Assembly (NCBI RefSeq): GCF_000282335.1
Contig: NZ_AKJM01000037.1
Coordinates: 1 to 64,000 of the forward strand
Origin: Pseudomonas sp. GM48
GTDB taxonomy: Bacteria; Pseudomonadota; Gammaproteobacteria; Pseudomonadales; Pseudomonadaceae
Direction: 5' to 3'
Length of the DNA stretch: 64,000 nucleotides
Under the pieces are notes generated by a model that was given only the letters and a program-made list of their open reading frames with translations, searched no databases and was not told the origin of the DNA. Position 1 is the stretch's first letter, and every line of letters starts with the position of its first letter. Made by a program: the position numbers and the translations under genes. This document shows, piece after piece, positions 46,002-56,192 of the stretch.

Positions 46002-46835
46002 TCAGTGGGCCTGGCCGTGCCACGGCACCAGTTTGCGTTGCAGGGCGCGCAGGCCCATTTCCATGGCGAAGGCGATCAGCGCGATCACCAGAATTCCCAG
46101 CACCACCACATCGGTGACCAGGAACTGCGCGGCTGATTGCACCATGAAGCCCAAACCGCTGGTGGCGGCGATCAATTCGGCGGCGACCAGCGTCGACCAA
46201 CCCACACCGAGGCCAATGCGTACACCGGTCAGAATGTCCGGCAAGGCACTCGGCAAAATCACGTGGCGAATCAACTGCGCGCGAGTGGCACCCAAGGACT
46301 GCGCGGCACGCAATTTTGCCGGATCGACCGTGCGCACGCCGGTGGCGGTGGCGATGGCAATCGGGGCGAAGATCGCCAGGTAGATCAGCAGCACTTTCGA
46401 CAATTCGCCGATGCCGCACCAGATCACGATCAGTGGCAGGTAGGCCAGCGGCGGAATCGGCCGGTAGAACTCGATCAACGGATCGAGTACACCACGGGCG
46501 ATACGGTTGGCGCCGATGGCGATTCCCACCGGTACGGCGGTGAGAATCGCAAAACCGAGTCCCAGGCCGATGCGGCCCAGACTCGCACCGAGGTGCTGCC
46601 ACAGGGTTGAATCCATATAACCCGAGGTCGCCAGCAGCCAGCCTTTTTGCAGCACGGCAGAAGGCGGCGGCAGGAACAGCGGCTCGATCAAACCGGTCGC
46701 CGTAACGACCCACCAAATGGCAACGAGCGCGGCCAGTGTCAGCACGCTGATCCAGCGAGTACTCAAGTGACGATTTACCGGAATCACGGCTGAGCCCGGT
46801 TTTATCGCCGCGACGGGAATTTCGTAACTGCTCAT
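46002..46835 (-). CDS. tauC: Taurine ABC transporter permease
   Basis: A 277-residue permease of the SsuC/TauC group: [27 protein letters not shown] and the EAA-like loop [20 protein letters not shown], with six membrane helices after a ~35-residue cytosolic head. The start overlaps the tauB stop by 4 bp. Confidence 0.93.
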   Translation of the reverse strand: MSSYEIPVAAIKPGSAVIPVNRHLSTRWISVLTLAALVAIWWVVTATGLIEPLFLPPPSAVLQKGWLLATSGYMDSTLWQHLGASLGRIGLGLGFAILTAVPVGIAIGANRIARGVLDPLIEFYRPIPPLAYLPLIVIWCGIGELSKVLLIYLAIFAPIAIATATGVRTVDPAKLRAAQSLGATRAQLIRHVILPSALPDILTGVRIGLGVGWSTLVAAELIAATSGLGFMVQSAAQFLVTDVVVLGILVIALIAFAMEMGLRALQRKLVPWHGQAH

Positions 46836-47626
46836 GCGCGCTCCTGCCGCTGGGCGGCGCTGCGTTGGGAGAACACTTTGGCGAGTACGTGTTCGCGGGT
46901 TTCGATAAAACGCGGGTCGGATTTGATCGAGCGAGCCGACTCACCGGCGGCGTAACGCTGACCGAAATCGAGGCTCAGGCGCTCGACGATTTGCCCCGGG
47001 TTCGGCGCCAACAGAATCAGGTCGGTGGCGAGGAATACAGCTTCTTCGATGTCGTGGGTAATCAGGAACACCGGTTTGGCGGTGCGTTGCCAGACTTGCA
47101 GCAACAGTTCCTGCATCTGCTCGCGGGTGAAGGCGTCGAGGGCGCCGAAAGGTTCGTCCATCAGCAACACGCGCGGGTCGGCGGCGAGGGCACGGGCCAG
47201 GCCGACACGCTGCTTCTGGCCGCCCGAGAGCTGCCAGATGCGGCGCTGTTCAAAACCGCAAAGATCGACCAGGGCGAGCATTTCCCTGGCGCGAGCTTCG
47301 CGTTGGTCCCGGGCGATGCCGGCCAGCTCCAGGCCGAAGCCGACGTTGGCCAGCACGTCCTGCCAAGGCAGCAGCGCGTCGTCCTGGAACACCACGCCGC
47401 GCTCGGCGCTCGGGCCTTTGACTGGCACGCCATCGAGGCTGATGCGCCCGGCGCTGGGCTCGACGAAACCGGCAATCAGGTTCAACAGCGAAGTCTTGCC
47501 ACTGCCGGACGGGCCGAGGGCGACCAGCAATTGCCGGGGGCCGAGGCTCAGAGAGATATCCGCCAACACCGGTTCCGGGTTGCCGGGGTACTGTGCGCTG
47601 ATACGCTCCAGCTGTAGCAAGGCCAT
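46832..47626 (-). CDS. tauB: Taurine ABC transporter ATP-binding protein
   Basis: A 264-residue ABC ATPase: [42 protein letters not shown] and [11 protein letters not shown] are all intact. It energises TauC. The C-terminal ~40 residues are polar and typical of TauB. It starts 15 bp after tauA. Confidence 0.93.
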   Translation of the reverse strand: MALLQLERISAQYPGNPEPVLADISLSLGPRQLLVALGPSGSGKTSLLNLIAGFVEPSAGRISLDGVPVKGPSAERGVVFQDDALLPWQDVLANVGFGLELAGIARDQREARAREMLALVDLCGFEQRRIWQLSGGQKQRVGLARALAADPRVLLMDEPFGALDAFTREQMQELLLQVWQRTAKPVFLITHDIEEAVFLATDLILLAPNPGQIVERLSLDFGQRYAAGESARSIKSDPRFIETREHVLAKVFSQRSAAQRQERA

Positions 47627-47641
47627 CGCATTGACTCCCGA

Positions 47642-48619
47642 TCAGTTGGTGATGAACTTGGCGCTGACGTACGGCGCGTAGTCCGGCAGCACAGCCTCGA
47701 CCTTGCCTTGTTCCTTGAGGAACGCAGCGGTGTCGGTGATGGCTTTGGTGGTTGGCGCGCCGAGAGTGATCACCTGGTCAGCCGCCAGCGGGTAGACGTT
47801 GCCTTGCAGCAGCAGCGGAATATCGCTGGCCTTGGCGCCGGAGAGCTTCACCAGTTTGTCGACGTTGCCCTGGTTGGCGAGCCAGGCTTGTGGGTCTTTG
47901 CGGTAATCGGCGTAGGCGTCCAGGGTCACTTTGGCGAAGGCGGTGACGATCTCCGGATGCTTCTCGGCGAAATCCTTGCGCACGATCCAGGCATCGAACG
48001 TCGGTGCGCCGAACTTGGCCAGCTCGCCAGAGGTGATCAACACTTTGCCGTTTTCCTTGGCGACACCGAGGGCCGGGTCCCAGACGTAAGTGGCGTCGAT
48101 GTCACCGCGTTTCCAGGCGGCAATGATTGCGGGTGGCGCCAGGTTGAGAACGGTGACTTTCGACGGGTCGATGTTCCAGTGCTTCAGTGCAGCGAGCAGG
48201 CTGTAGTGGCCTGTGGATACAAACGGCACGGCGATTTTCTTGCCGATCAGGTCTTGCGGGGTCTTGATCCCGGAACCATCGCGGGCAACCAAGGCTTCAG
48301 CGGCGCCGATCTGGGTGGCGATGAGGAAAGTTTCTACCGGGACTTTGCGAGTGATTGCAGCGGTCAGGGGGCTGGAGCCGAGGTAGCCGATCTGCACGTC
48401 GCCGGAGGCAATGGCGGCGATGATATCGGCACCGTTGTCGAATTTGCGCCAGCTGATATCGGCCTTGGTGGCTTTTTCGTAGGTGCCGTCGGCCTGGGCG
48501 ACTTTCGCCGGGTCAACGGTGGTCTGGTAGGCGACGGTGACACCGGCCGCCTGGGCAAAGAAACTTGCGGTAGCCAAGGAAGCGGCCGCCAGCAAGCGTA
48601 GAGGGAAAGTCAGTTTCAT
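47642..48619 (-). CDS. tauA: Periplasmic taurine-binding protein
   Basis: A 325-residue SsuA/TauA-type binding protein. Signal peptide MKLTFPLRLLAAASLATASF...AQA, then AGVTVAYQTTVDPAKVAQAD. GADIIAAIASGDVQIGYLGSSPL and CTD motifs match taurine-binding proteins. ATG 48619 has aaggag eight bases upstream; an in-frame start 12 codons earlier lacks one. First gene of the operon, behind the dyad at 48681. Confidence 0.93.
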   Translation of the reverse strand: MKLTFPLRLLAAASLATASFFAQAAGVTVAYQTTVDPAKVAQADGTYEKATKADISWRKFDNGADIIAAIASGDVQIGYLGSSPLTAAITRKVPVETFLIATQIGAAEALVARDGSGIKTPQDLIGKKIAVPFVSTGHYSLLAALKHWNIDPSKVTVLNLAPPAIIAAWKRGDIDATYVWDPALGVAKENGKVLITSGELAKFGAPTFDAWIVRKDFAEKHPEIVTAFAKVTLDAYADYRKDPQAWLANQGNVDKLVKLSGAKASDIPLLLQGNVYPLAADQVITLGAPTTKAITDTAAFLKEQGKVEAVLPDYAPYVSAKFITN

Positions 48620-48680
48620 CAGAAAGCTCCTTGTCAGGCGACCGAGTGTCGGCATGAGAAAGAGACTAAATGATCTAAGA

Positions 48681-48707
48681 ATTCGAAAATAAATAACTTT
48701 TTCGAAT
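48681..48707 (-). promoter_or_regulatory. AT-rich dyad upstream of tauA (candidate sulfur-responsive operator)
   Basis: Perfect 9-bp arms attcgaaaa and ttttcgaat separated by 9 bases, ~60 bp before tauA. It resembles the attcttaaa/tttaagaat dyad before oscA in arm length and composition. Confidence 0.55.
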
Positions 48708-48756
48708 TAGCTTATGAGGGGAAGAATTTAGACGGGCGTTACCGCGTACCGCTTTT

Positions 48757-48888
48757 TGTGGCGAGGGAGCTTGCTCCCGCTGGAGGCCGAAGGACTCCCA
48801 ATCCAGCAGTGATGTTGTGTCAGATTAAACACGGCCACTGCACTTGCGACTGCTGCGCAGCCGAGCGGGAGCAAGCTCCCTCGCCACA
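48757..48888. repeat. REPIN, class B
   Basis: tgtggcgagggagcttgctc arm and complement, ~90-base loop, between the tau promoter region and gshA's 3' end (gshA stop 12 bp further). Confidence 0.95.
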
Positions 48889-48899
48889 AAGGTTCGTTT

Positions 48900-50483
48900 T
48901 TAGTTGCTGATTGCCAGAATGCTCGCCTGGTACGCCCCGACAAACACATCGAAATCACCAACCTCGTTCTGTTCCAGCTCAGCCTGTTGAGCCAGCGATG
49001 AACGTGCCAGTTCTTCAAACCGGGTTTGTTCCTCGGCTGCCAACGGCTCACTGCGGAAGAACTCGGCATGGGCCTGGCTCTGGCGCAGGGAGAACTGGGC
49101 AAAGCTCTCCTTGTGCTCGGCCATCGCCGCCAACACCTGCGCCGACGGCGTCAGGGACGGGTCCTGGACCTTGGCCATCTGGGCATCCAGCGCTTTGCTG
49201 TGGGCATCGCCGCCATGGCTCTGGTCGAGCATCGCCGCCAGCGGCGCGATTTTTTCCAGCAGCTCACCCGCCCATTCCTTCAGGTCAACCGGATGCCCGT
49301 CGCGTTGCAATTGCAGGCCCGGACGGCGACCTTCCTTGACCACGCTGAGGAAGTTCGAGGTCGCGTTGCCGCAGCTAGTGTTGGTCAGCAGCGGGCTGTC
49401 ATTGAGGGCGCAGTACAGCAGGAATGCATCGAGGAAACGCGCCTCGGTGAGGTCGATGCCCATCGGCAGGAACGGGTTGATGTCCAGGCAGCGTACTTCG
49501 ACGTACTGGATGCCACGGGCCATCAGTGCCTGGATAGGGCGTTCACCGGTGTAGGTCACGCGTTTCGGACGGATGTTGGAGTAGTACTCGTTTTCGATCT
49601 GCAGGATGTTGGTGTTGAGCTGTACCCACTCGCCATCCTGGTGGGTGCCGACTTCGACGTACGGTGCATACGGCGTGGCCACCGCTTTGCGCAGGCTGTC
49701 GGTGTAGCTGTTCAGATCGTTGTAGCACGGCGTCAGGCCGGCCTGGGCGTTGCTCTGGTAACCCAGGTCGCTCATGCGCAGGCTGGTGGCGTACGGCAGG
49801 TACAAGGTGTGCGGGTCCAGTTGTTCCAACTGGTGCGAACGCCCCCGCAGGAATCCGGCGTCCAGCGCAGGTGAAGCACCGAACAGGTACATCAGCAGCC
49901 AGCTGTAGCGGCGGAAGTTGCGGATCAGCGCGATGTAGGACGACGACTGAAAATCGCGGTCGGTGCCGACAAAGCCTTCGGCCTGCCTGAGCAACGGCCA
50001 GAGTTTTTCCGGCAGGGAAAAGTTGTAGTGGATACCGGCAATGCACTGCATGGTCTTGCCGTAACGCAGGGCCAGGCCCTTGCGGTACACGTACTTGAGC
50101 TGCCCGATATTGGACGTGCCGTAATAGGCGATCGGGATGTCTTCCTCGGCCGGCAACGGGCACGGCATCGATGGGCTCCACAGGTACTCGTTGCCGAGCT
50201 TGCTGTAGGCAAAGCGATGAATCCTGTCCAGGCTCGCCAACGTATCCGCCGGGTCGGGCAGGGCCGGAGTGATGAACTCCAGCAGCGACTCGGAGTAGTC
50301 GGTGGTGATCTGTTCGTTTGTCAGCGCGGAACCCAATTCTTCCGGGTGCGGCGTTTGCGCCAGGCGACCTTCGCCGGTCACGCGCAGGCATTCACGTTCG
50401 ATGCCGTGAAGGCACTGTTCGAGCAGAGAGAGGTTAGCGCGCTCGCCGAGCAGAGCCAGGCGGCGGTTGAGAAGTTCGCTCAA
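48900..50483 (-). CDS. gshA: Glutamate-cysteine ligase
   Basis: A 527-residue proteobacterial-type gamma-glutamylcysteine synthetase, first enzyme of glutathione synthesis. Core motifs [46 protein letters not shown] and [12 protein letters not shown] are present. I place the start at TTG 50483 (TTG AGC GAA CTT): aaggaa lies seven bases before it. A GTG five codons upstream (50498) contains that same ribosome site and is less likely. A weak start may keep synthesis low. Confidence 0.93.
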   Translation of the reverse strand: MSELLNRRLALLGERANLSLLEQCLHGIERECLRVTGEGRLAQTPHPEELGSALTNEQITTDYSESLLEFITPALPDPADTLASLDRIHRFAYSKLGNEYLWSPSMPCPLPAEEDIPIAYYGTSNIGQLKYVYRKGLALRYGKTMQCIAGIHYNFSLPEKLWPLLRQAEGFVGTDRDFQSSSYIALIRNFRRYSWLLMYLFGASPALDAGFLRGRSHQLEQLDPHTLYLPYATSLRMSDLGYQSNAQAGLTPCYNDLNSYTDSLRKAVATPYAPYVEVGTHQDGEWVQLNTNILQIENEYYSNIRPKRVTYTGERPIQALMARGIQYVEVRCLDINPFLPMGIDLTEARFLDAFLLYCALNDSPLLTNTSCGNATSNFLSVVKEGRRPGLQLQRDGHPVDLKEWAGELLEKIAPLAAMLDQSHGGDAHSKALDAQMAKVQDPSLTPSAQVLAAMAEHKESFAQFSLRQSQAHAEFFRSEPLAAEEQTRFEELARSSLAQQAELEQNEVGDFDVFVGAYQASILAISN

Positions 50484-50594
50484 GTTGGATTCCTTCACGC
50501 GTCAGTCGCCCCAATATGGGGGTGGGCAAGACGGTCTACAAGGGTGAAGTTAAAACTGGCGTTTTCGCCTGGTTTTGGAACTCGCCGCAATCAA

Positions 50595-50731
50595 TGTGGG
50601 AGCGGGCCTGTGGCGAGGGGGCTTGCCCCCGTTGGGCTGCGAAGCAGCCCCAAAATCTCTGATGTTCCAAGATATTGTGAGTGCTTCGCACTCAAACGGG
50701 GGCAAGCCCCCTCGCCACAGGCGCTCCCACA
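50595..50731. repeat. Composite REPIN: class B nested in class A arms
   Basis: Outer tgtgggagcgggcc and gcgctcccaca belong to class A; they enclose a complete class B REPIN (50609-50719, tgtggcgagggggcttgccc arms). This is the only nested unit in the window. Confidence 0.9.
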
Positions 50732-50788
50732 GAAAAGCTCGACGCTGCGATCACAGCGTCGAAATTAACTCAATTTGATGACGACTAG

Positions 50789-51172
50789 CTACAGGACAGC
50801 GAACGTGCCTTGTGCTTTTGCGACCAGTTTGTCGCCCTGCATCACATCAGCCTCGACTACCAAGGTGCGGCGACCCGGGTGGATCACCCGCGCCGTGCAC
50901 ATCACCTCGCCTTCGGATACGGCGCGGATGTAGTTGATCTTGCACTCGATGGTCGCGCTCTGCTGGTCAAAGCCGTGGGTGCTGGAACAGGCCAGCCCCA
51001 TGGCAATGTCCACCAGGCTGAACAAGGCCCCGCCGTGCAGCTTGCCGCCGCGATTGCGCAGCCCGGGCTCTAGCGCCAGGGCGACTTGCGCCACCCCGGT
51101 TTCCAGGCTGTGCAAGCGGCAACCCAGCAGCTTGAAAAACGCGCTTTCGGTCAGCCCGGCGGGAATGTCCAT
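50789..51172 (-). CDS. PaaI-type hotdog thioesterase
   Basis: A 127-residue single hotdog domain. The family motif GGKLHGGALFSLVDIAMGLA carries the catalytic Gly/Asp region, and the fold ends with RRTLVVEADVMQGDKLVAKAQGTFAVL. It hydrolyses acyl-CoA thioesters of unknown chain. Its start overlaps the tex stop by one base (TGATG), so it is co-translated from the tex transcript. Confidence 0.85.
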   Translation of the reverse strand: MDIPAGLTESAFFKLLGCRLHSLETGVAQVALALEPGLRNRGGKLHGGALFSLVDIAMGLACSSTHGFDQQSATIECKINYIRAVSEGEVMCTARVIHPGRRTLVVEADVMQGDKLVAKAQGTFAVL

Positions 51173-53496
51173 CAGCGTTTCTTCAACTGCTTGGCGTTGG
51201 CGAACAGCGAAGCCATGGCGTTGTTGCTCGGGGCTGCAGCCGTGGTTTCCTTGCGCGGTGCGGTGTTCTGGGATTGGCGTGGCGCCGATCCCGGACGCGC
51301 GCCGCGAGCGCCGTCGATTTTCTCGCCCGGGGTGTCGCTCATGCGCATCGACAGGCCCACGCGTTTGCGCGGAATGTCGACTTCCATGACCTTCACCTTA
51401 ACCACGTCACCGGCCTTCACCGCTTCGCGTGGGTCCTTGATGAACTTCTCCGAAAGCGCAGAGATATGCACCAAACCGTCCTGATGCACGCCGATATCAA
51501 CGAAAGCACCGAAGTTGGTCACGTTGGTCACCACGCCTTCGAGGATCATGCCCAGTTGCAGGTCCTTGAGGTCTTCGACGCCTTCCTGGAACTCGGCGGT
51601 CTTGAACTCGGGACGCGGGTCGCGACCTGGCTTGTCCAGCTCCTGGAGAATGTCGGTGACGGTCGGAAGACCGAAGGTTTCGTCGGTGAATTTCTTCGGA
51701 TCAAGGCGCTTGAGGAAACCGCTGTCGCCGATCAGTGAGCGAATGTCGCGGTCGGTCTCGGCGGCGATGCGTTGCACCAGTGGGTAGGCTTCCGGGTGTA
51801 CCGCGGAGGCGTCCAGCGGATTGTCGCCGTTCATCACGCGCAGGAATCCGGCGGCCTGTTCGAAGGTTTTTTCGCCCAGGCGGGCGACTTTCTTCAGCGC
51901 GGCACGGGTCTTGAACGCGCCATGCTCGTCGCGGTGGCTGACGATGTTCTGCGCCAGGGTCGCGTTGAGACCGGAAATCCGTGCCAGCAACGCCACGGAA
52001 GCGGTGTTCACGTCCACGCCGACGGCGTTCACACAGTCCTCGACCACCGCATCCAGGCCACGGGCCAGTTTCAGCTGCGACACGTCGTGCTGGTACTGTC
52101 CGACACCAATGGATTTCGGATCGATCTTCACCAGCTCGGCCAACGGGTCTTGCAGACGACGGGCAATCGAAACCGCGCCACGAATCGACACGTCGAGGTC
52201 CGGGAATTCCTTGGAAGCCAGTTCCGACGCCGAGTAGACCGATGCACCGGCCTCGGAAACCATGACCTTGGTCATTTTCATCGCTGGATATTTTTTGATC
52301 AGCTCGGCGGCCAGTTTGTCGGTTTCGCGGCTGGCGGTGCCGTTGCCGATGGCGATCAGGTCCACCGAGTGCTTGGCGCACAGGGCGGCGAGCACCGCGA
52401 TGGTCTGGTCCCACTTGTTGTGCGGCACGTGCGGGTAAACCGTGGCGTGATCCAGCAGCTTGCCGGTGGCATCAACCACGGCCACTTTGCACCCGGTACG
52501 CAGGCCTGGGTCGAGGCCCAACGTGGCGCGCGGGCCGGCCGGGGCCGACAGCAGCAGGTCGTGCAGGTTGTGGGCGAATACGTTGATCGCTTCGGTTTCC
52601 GCGCCATCGCGCAGTTCGCCCAGCAGGTCGGTTTCCAGATGGGTGTAGAGCTTGACCTTCCAGGTCCAGCGCACCACTTCGCCCAGCCATTTGTCGGCGG
52701 CGCGGTTCTGGTTCTGGATGCCGACATGCTGGCCGATCATGCCTTCGCACGGGTGCATGGTGCCCGGCAGTTCGTCGCCGACTTTCAGCGCGGAGCTGAG
52801 GATGCCTTCGTTGCGGCCACGGAAAATCGCCAGTGCGCGGTGCGACGGCATGCTTTTCAGCGGTTCGTCGTGTTCGAAGTAATCGCGGAACTTGGCGCCT
52901 TCCTCCTCCTTGCCGGCAATGACGCGGGCACTGAGGGTGGCTTCCTGCTTGAGGTAGTTGCGCAGCTTGTCGAGCAGGCCGGCGTCTTCGGCGAAGCGCT
53001 CCATCAGGATGTACTTGGCGCCTTCGAGGGCAGCCTTGACATCGGCCACGCCTTTTTCCGCGTCGATGAAACGTGCGGCTTCGGTTTCCGGGCTCAGGGA
53101 CGGATCGTTGAACAGGCCGTCGGCCAGTTCGCCGAGGCCGGCTTCCAGGGCGATCTGGCCCTTGGTGCGGCGCTTCTGCTTGTACGGCAGGTACAAGTCT
53201 TCGAGACGGGTCTTGGTGTCGGCGAGCTTGATGTCGCGTTCGAGTTGCGGCGTCAGCTTGCCTTGCTCTTCGATGCTGGCGAGGATGCTGATGCGCCGTT
53301 CGTCGAGTTCTCGCAGGTAGCGCAGGCGCTCTTCCAGATGACGCAATTGCGTATCGTCGAGGCTGCCGGTCACTTCTTTCCGGTAACGGGCGATGAAGGG
53401 AACGGTAGAGCCTTCATCGAGTAGCGCGACGGCCGCTTCGACCTGTTGTGGGCGTACGCCGAGTTCCTCGGCGATGCGGCTGTTGATGCTGTCCAT
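51172..53496 (-). CDS. tex: Transcription accessory protein Tex
   Basis: A 774-residue RNA-binding protein: N-terminal helical Tex domain, YqgF-like fold ([20 protein letters not shown], ~325), helix-hairpin-helix pair ([39 protein letters not shown]) and a C-terminal S1 domain ([20 protein letters not shown], ~650-720). A basic/Ala-rich tail of ~50 residues follows S1. Interacts with RNA polymerase; affects virulence and stress functions in other bacteria. Start at ATG 53496, shorter than the longest open frame, because aggtgg lies nearby and [14 protein letters not shown] is the family N-terminus. Confidence 0.93.
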   Translation of the reverse strand: MDSINSRIAEELGVRPQQVEAAVALLDEGSTVPFIARYRKEVTGSLDDTQLRHLEERLRYLRELDERRISILASIEEQGKLTPQLERDIKLADTKTRLEDLYLPYKQKRRTKGQIALEAGLGELADGLFNDPSLSPETEAARFIDAEKGVADVKAALEGAKYILMERFAEDAGLLDKLRNYLKQEATLSARVIAGKEEEGAKFRDYFEHDEPLKSMPSHRALAIFRGRNEGILSSALKVGDELPGTMHPCEGMIGQHVGIQNQNRAADKWLGEVVRWTWKVKLYTHLETDLLGELRDGAETEAINVFAHNLHDLLLSAPAGPRATLGLDPGLRTGCKVAVVDATGKLLDHATVYPHVPHNKWDQTIAVLAALCAKHSVDLIAIGNGTASRETDKLAAELIKKYPAMKMTKVMVSEAGASVYSASELASKEFPDLDVSIRGAVSIARRLQDPLAELVKIDPKSIGVGQYQHDVSQLKLARGLDAVVEDCVNAVGVDVNTASVALLARISGLNATLAQNIVSHRDEHGAFKTRAALKKVARLGEKTFEQAAGFLRVMNGDNPLDASAVHPEAYPLVQRIAAETDRDIRSLIGDSGFLKRLDPKKFTDETFGLPTVTDILQELDKPGRDPRPEFKTAEFQEGVEDLKDLQLGMILEGVVTNVTNFGAFVDIGVHQDGLVHISALSEKFIKDPREAVKAGDVVKVKVMEVDIPRKRVGLSMRMSDTPGEKIDGARGARPGSAPRQSQNTAPRKETTAAAPSNNAMASLFANAKQLKKR

Positions 53497-53857
53497 AAAA
53501 CCACCTGACAAATTGTGAAAGCAGGCTCGCAGGCGCAAGGATAAGGGCTCGGCGAGTCTGGTTGAGCGGCCTGGCCTGCGCCGCTACCTGGATCAAAAGG
53601 TATCCCGTTGACCCGTGAAATCGAACAATTACTGCCGACGCCATGAAAATAAATGGCGTCTGTCTGTAGTACCTGTCTGATGTTGCCTGACACAAAAGGC
53701 CGCGCATTATAACCAGCGTTCTGTCGTTCGGGGGCATCACGGGTTGCCGGTGCAGTGGCCGGTTTTCTGGCACTAAAGGAAAAATCTGCTAACAATGCAC
53801 ACGGTGCGTATAACGGCAGCTACGCCATAATGCGCGCCGAGATCAAAGGAGCATCCA
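53497..53857. other. Divergent intergenic region tex/ompR
   Basis: 361 bp holding the promoters of tex and ompR. A short inverted repeat (gacgccat ... atggcgtc, 53637-53657) lies near the middle. No further gene seen. The ompR ribosome site aaaggag precedes its ATG. Confidence 0.55.
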
Positions 53858-54598
53858 ATGAGCAGCACTGCACAAACTGCTGAAGGCGAAAAAATTCTTA
53901 TCGTTGACGACGATCCGGGGCTCAGCAGCCTGCTGGAGCGTTTTTTCGTCAGCAAGGGCTACCGCGCCCGCGCTGTACCGAACACTGAGCAAATGGACCG
54001 CCTGCTGGCGCGCGAAGTGTTCAACCTGGTCGTCCTCGACCTGATGCTGCCCGGCGAAGACGGCCTGACTGCCTGCCGCCGTCTGCGCGGCGCGAACAAT
54101 CAGATCCCGATCATCATGCTCACTGCCAAGGGCGATGAGCTGAGCCGTATCAAGGGCCTGGAACTGGGCGCCGACGATTACCTGGCCAAGCCATTCAACC
54201 CGGATGAGTTGATGGCCCGCGTCAAAGCGGTGTTGCGTCGCCAGTCGGCTCCGGTGCCTGGCGCTCCGGGCAGCGAAGACGAAAGCGTGACCTTCGGTGA
54301 CTACGAGCTGTCCCTGGCTACCCGCGAACTCAAGCGCGGCGAAGAAGTGCACATGCTCACCACCGGTGAATTCGCAGTGCTCAAGGCCCTGGTGATGAAC
54401 GCGCGTCAACCGCTGACCCGCGACAAACTGATGAACCTGGCCCGTGGCCGCGAGTGGGATGCCCTGGAGCGTTCCATCGATGTGCAGATTTCCCGTCTGC
54501 GCCGGATGATCGAGCCCGATCCGTCCAAGCCGCGTTACATCCAGACTGTCTGGGGCGTGGGTTATGTGTTTGTTCCGGATGGTACCGCCACCAAGTGA
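53858..54598 (+). CDS. ompR: Osmolarity response regulator OmpR
   Basis: A 246-residue response regulator. Receiver ~14-128 with acidic pair in ILIVDDDPGLS, phospho-acceptor Asp in LVVLDLMLPGEDGLT and Lys in DDYLAKPFNPDEL. Winged-helix DNA-binding domain ~150-242 (MLTTGEFAVLKALVMNARQP, SIDVQISRLRRMIEPDPSKP, TVWGVGYVFVP). Pairs with EnvZ downstream. Unlike enteric ompR-envZ, the genes do not overlap; a REP-like element fills the 115-bp gap. Confidence 0.95.
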   Translation: MSSTAQTAEGEKILIVDDDPGLSSLLERFFVSKGYRARAVPNTEQMDRLLAREVFNLVVLDLMLPGEDGLTACRRLRGANNQIPIIMLTAKGDELSRIKGLELGADDYLAKPFNPDELMARVKAVLRRQSAPVPGAPGSEDESVTFGDYELSLATRELKRGEEVHMLTTGEFAVLKALVMNARQPLTRDKLMNLARGREWDALERSIDVQISRLRRMIEPDPSKPRYIQTVWGVGYVFVPDGTATK

Positions 54599-54607
54599 TT
54601 GGCGATT

Positions 54608-54695
54608 TGTAGGAGCGGGTCAGGCGGACAACGGATCAATCGATCCTGTCCGCAGACTCGCGATCCGCAATATGCGAGCATCGCTCGCTCCTGCA
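54608..54695. repeat. REP-like inverted pair, divergent class C variant
   Basis: tgtaggagcg ... cgctcgctcctgca arms with a degenerate middle containing aacggatcaatcgatc. It sits between ompR and envZ. Confidence 0.75.
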
Positions 54696-54713
54696 AGTGT
54701 TTAACGGTTATCC

Positions 54714-56027
54714 ATGAAAACCCCCGTTTGGTTCCCCCAGAGCTTCTTCTCCCGCACCCTTTGGCTGGTGCTGATCGTCGTACTGTTCTCCAAGGCGCTG
54801 ACCCTGGTTTATCTACTGATGAACGAAGACGTGCTGGTGGACCGCCAGTACAGCCACGGCGTCGCCCTGACGCTGCGCGCCTATTGGGCTGCCGATGAAG
54901 AAAACCGCGGCAAGATCGCCGAAGCCGCGACCCTGATCCGGGTGGTGGGTGCCGGCGTGCCGGAAGGCGAACAACACTGGCCCTACAGCGAGATCTACCA
55001 GCGGCAGATGCAGGCGGAGCTGGGTGCCGACACGGAAGTCCGGTTACGCATGCATTCGCCACCGGCGCTGTGGGTCCGGGCGCCAAGCCTGGGCGATGGC
55101 TGGCTGAAAGTACCGCTTTATCCCCATCCGTTGCGCGGCCAGAAAATCTGGAACGTGCTGGGCTGGTTCCTCGCGATTGGTCTGCTTTCCACCGCTTCGG
55201 CCTGGATCTTCGTCAGCCAGCTCAATCAACCTTTGAAGCGCCTGGTGTATGCCGCACGGCAACTCGGTCAGGGTCGTAGCGTGCGCCTGCCAATCAGCGA
55301 TACGCCGAGTGAGATGACCGAGGTTTACCGCGCCTTCAACCAGATGGCCGAAGACGTCGAACAGGCAGGTCGAGAGCGCGAATTGATGCTGGCCGGGGTA
55401 TCCCACGACTTGCGTACGCCATTGACACGCTTGCGCCTGTCCCTGGAACTGATGGGCGATCGCACCGACCTGACCGATGACATGGTGCGCGACATCGAAG
55501 ACATGGACGCCATTCTCGATCAGTTCCTGGCGTTCATTCGCGACGGGCGTGACGAATCGGTGGAGGAGGTTGACCTGAGCGACCTGGTTCGCGAAGTCGC
55601 CGCGCCATATAACCAGACCGAAGAAAAAGTGCGATTGCGTCTGGAGCCTATCCAGCCGTTTCCGCTGCGTCGGGTATCGATGAAGCGGTTGCTGAACAAC
55701 CTGATCGGTAACGCGCTGCATCATGCCGGTAGCGGTGTGGAAGTGGCAGCGTATGTCTCGGGTGACACCGCCGCACCGTATGTGGTGCTGAGTGTCATGG
55801 ACCGTGGCGCCGGTATTGATCCGTCGGAACTGGAAGCGATCTTCAACCCGTTCACCCGCGGTGACCGTGCCCGGGGTGGCAAGGGTACCGGGTTGGGATT
55901 GGCAATCGTGAAGCGGATTGCTTCGATGCATGGCGGCAACGTTGAACTGCGCAACCGCTCGGGCGGTGGACTGGAAGCGCGGGTGCGGTTGCCGTTGGGG
56001 TTGATGTTGCCGCGGGATGCTGTTTAG
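54714..56027 (+). CDS. envZ: Sensor histidine kinase EnvZ
   Basis: A 437-residue inner-membrane kinase: TM1 ~14-34, periplasmic sensor ~35-150, TM2 ~150-172, HAMP ~172-225, H-box LAGVSHDLRTPLTRLRLSLE and ATPase motifs N (LLNNLIGNALHHA), G1 (VMDRGAGI), G2 (GGKGTGLGLAIVKRI). Phosphorylates OmpR. Start ATG 54714 has only a weak ribosome site (aacggttatcc), so translation may depend on the ompR transcript level. Confidence 0.94.
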   Translation: MKTPVWFPQSFFSRTLWLVLIVVLFSKALTLVYLLMNEDVLVDRQYSHGVALTLRAYWAADEENRGKIAEAATLIRVVGAGVPEGEQHWPYSEIYQRQMQAELGADTEVRLRMHSPPALWVRAPSLGDGWLKVPLYPHPLRGQKIWNVLGWFLAIGLLSTASAWIFVSQLNQPLKRLVYAARQLGQGRSVRLPISDTPSEMTEVYRAFNQMAEDVEQAGRERELMLAGVSHDLRTPLTRLRLSLELMGDRTDLTDDMVRDIEDMDAILDQFLAFIRDGRDESVEEVDLSDLVREVAAPYNQTEEKVRLRLEPIQPFPLRRVSMKRLLNNLIGNALHHAGSGVEVAAYVSGDTAAPYVVLSVMDRGAGIDPSELEAIFNPFTRGDRARGGKGTGLGLAIVKRIASMHGGNVELRNRSGGGLEARVRLPLGLMLPRDAV

Positions 56028-56043
56028 CAAACACAGAGGCCTT

Positions 56044-56176
56044 TGTGGCGAGGGAGCTTGCTCCCGTTCGGCTGCGTAGCCGCCGCAAAACCAGGCAACC
56101 GTGATTCAATGAAACAACACGGTTGCCGGAATCGGGAGTCCTCCGGCCTCCAGCGGGAGCAAGCTCCCTCGCCACA
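56044..56176. repeat. REPIN, class B
   Basis: tgtggcgagggagcttgctc arm and complement; the loop contains its own caaccgtg/cacggttg hairpin. Lies between convergent envZ and rimK. Confidence 0.95.
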
Positions 56177-56192
56177 AGGCGACCGAGTCGGG

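Noticed and set aside
51772..53424. 550-codon frame antisense to tex
   Set aside because: Shadow of a conserved gene; no start signal or domain.
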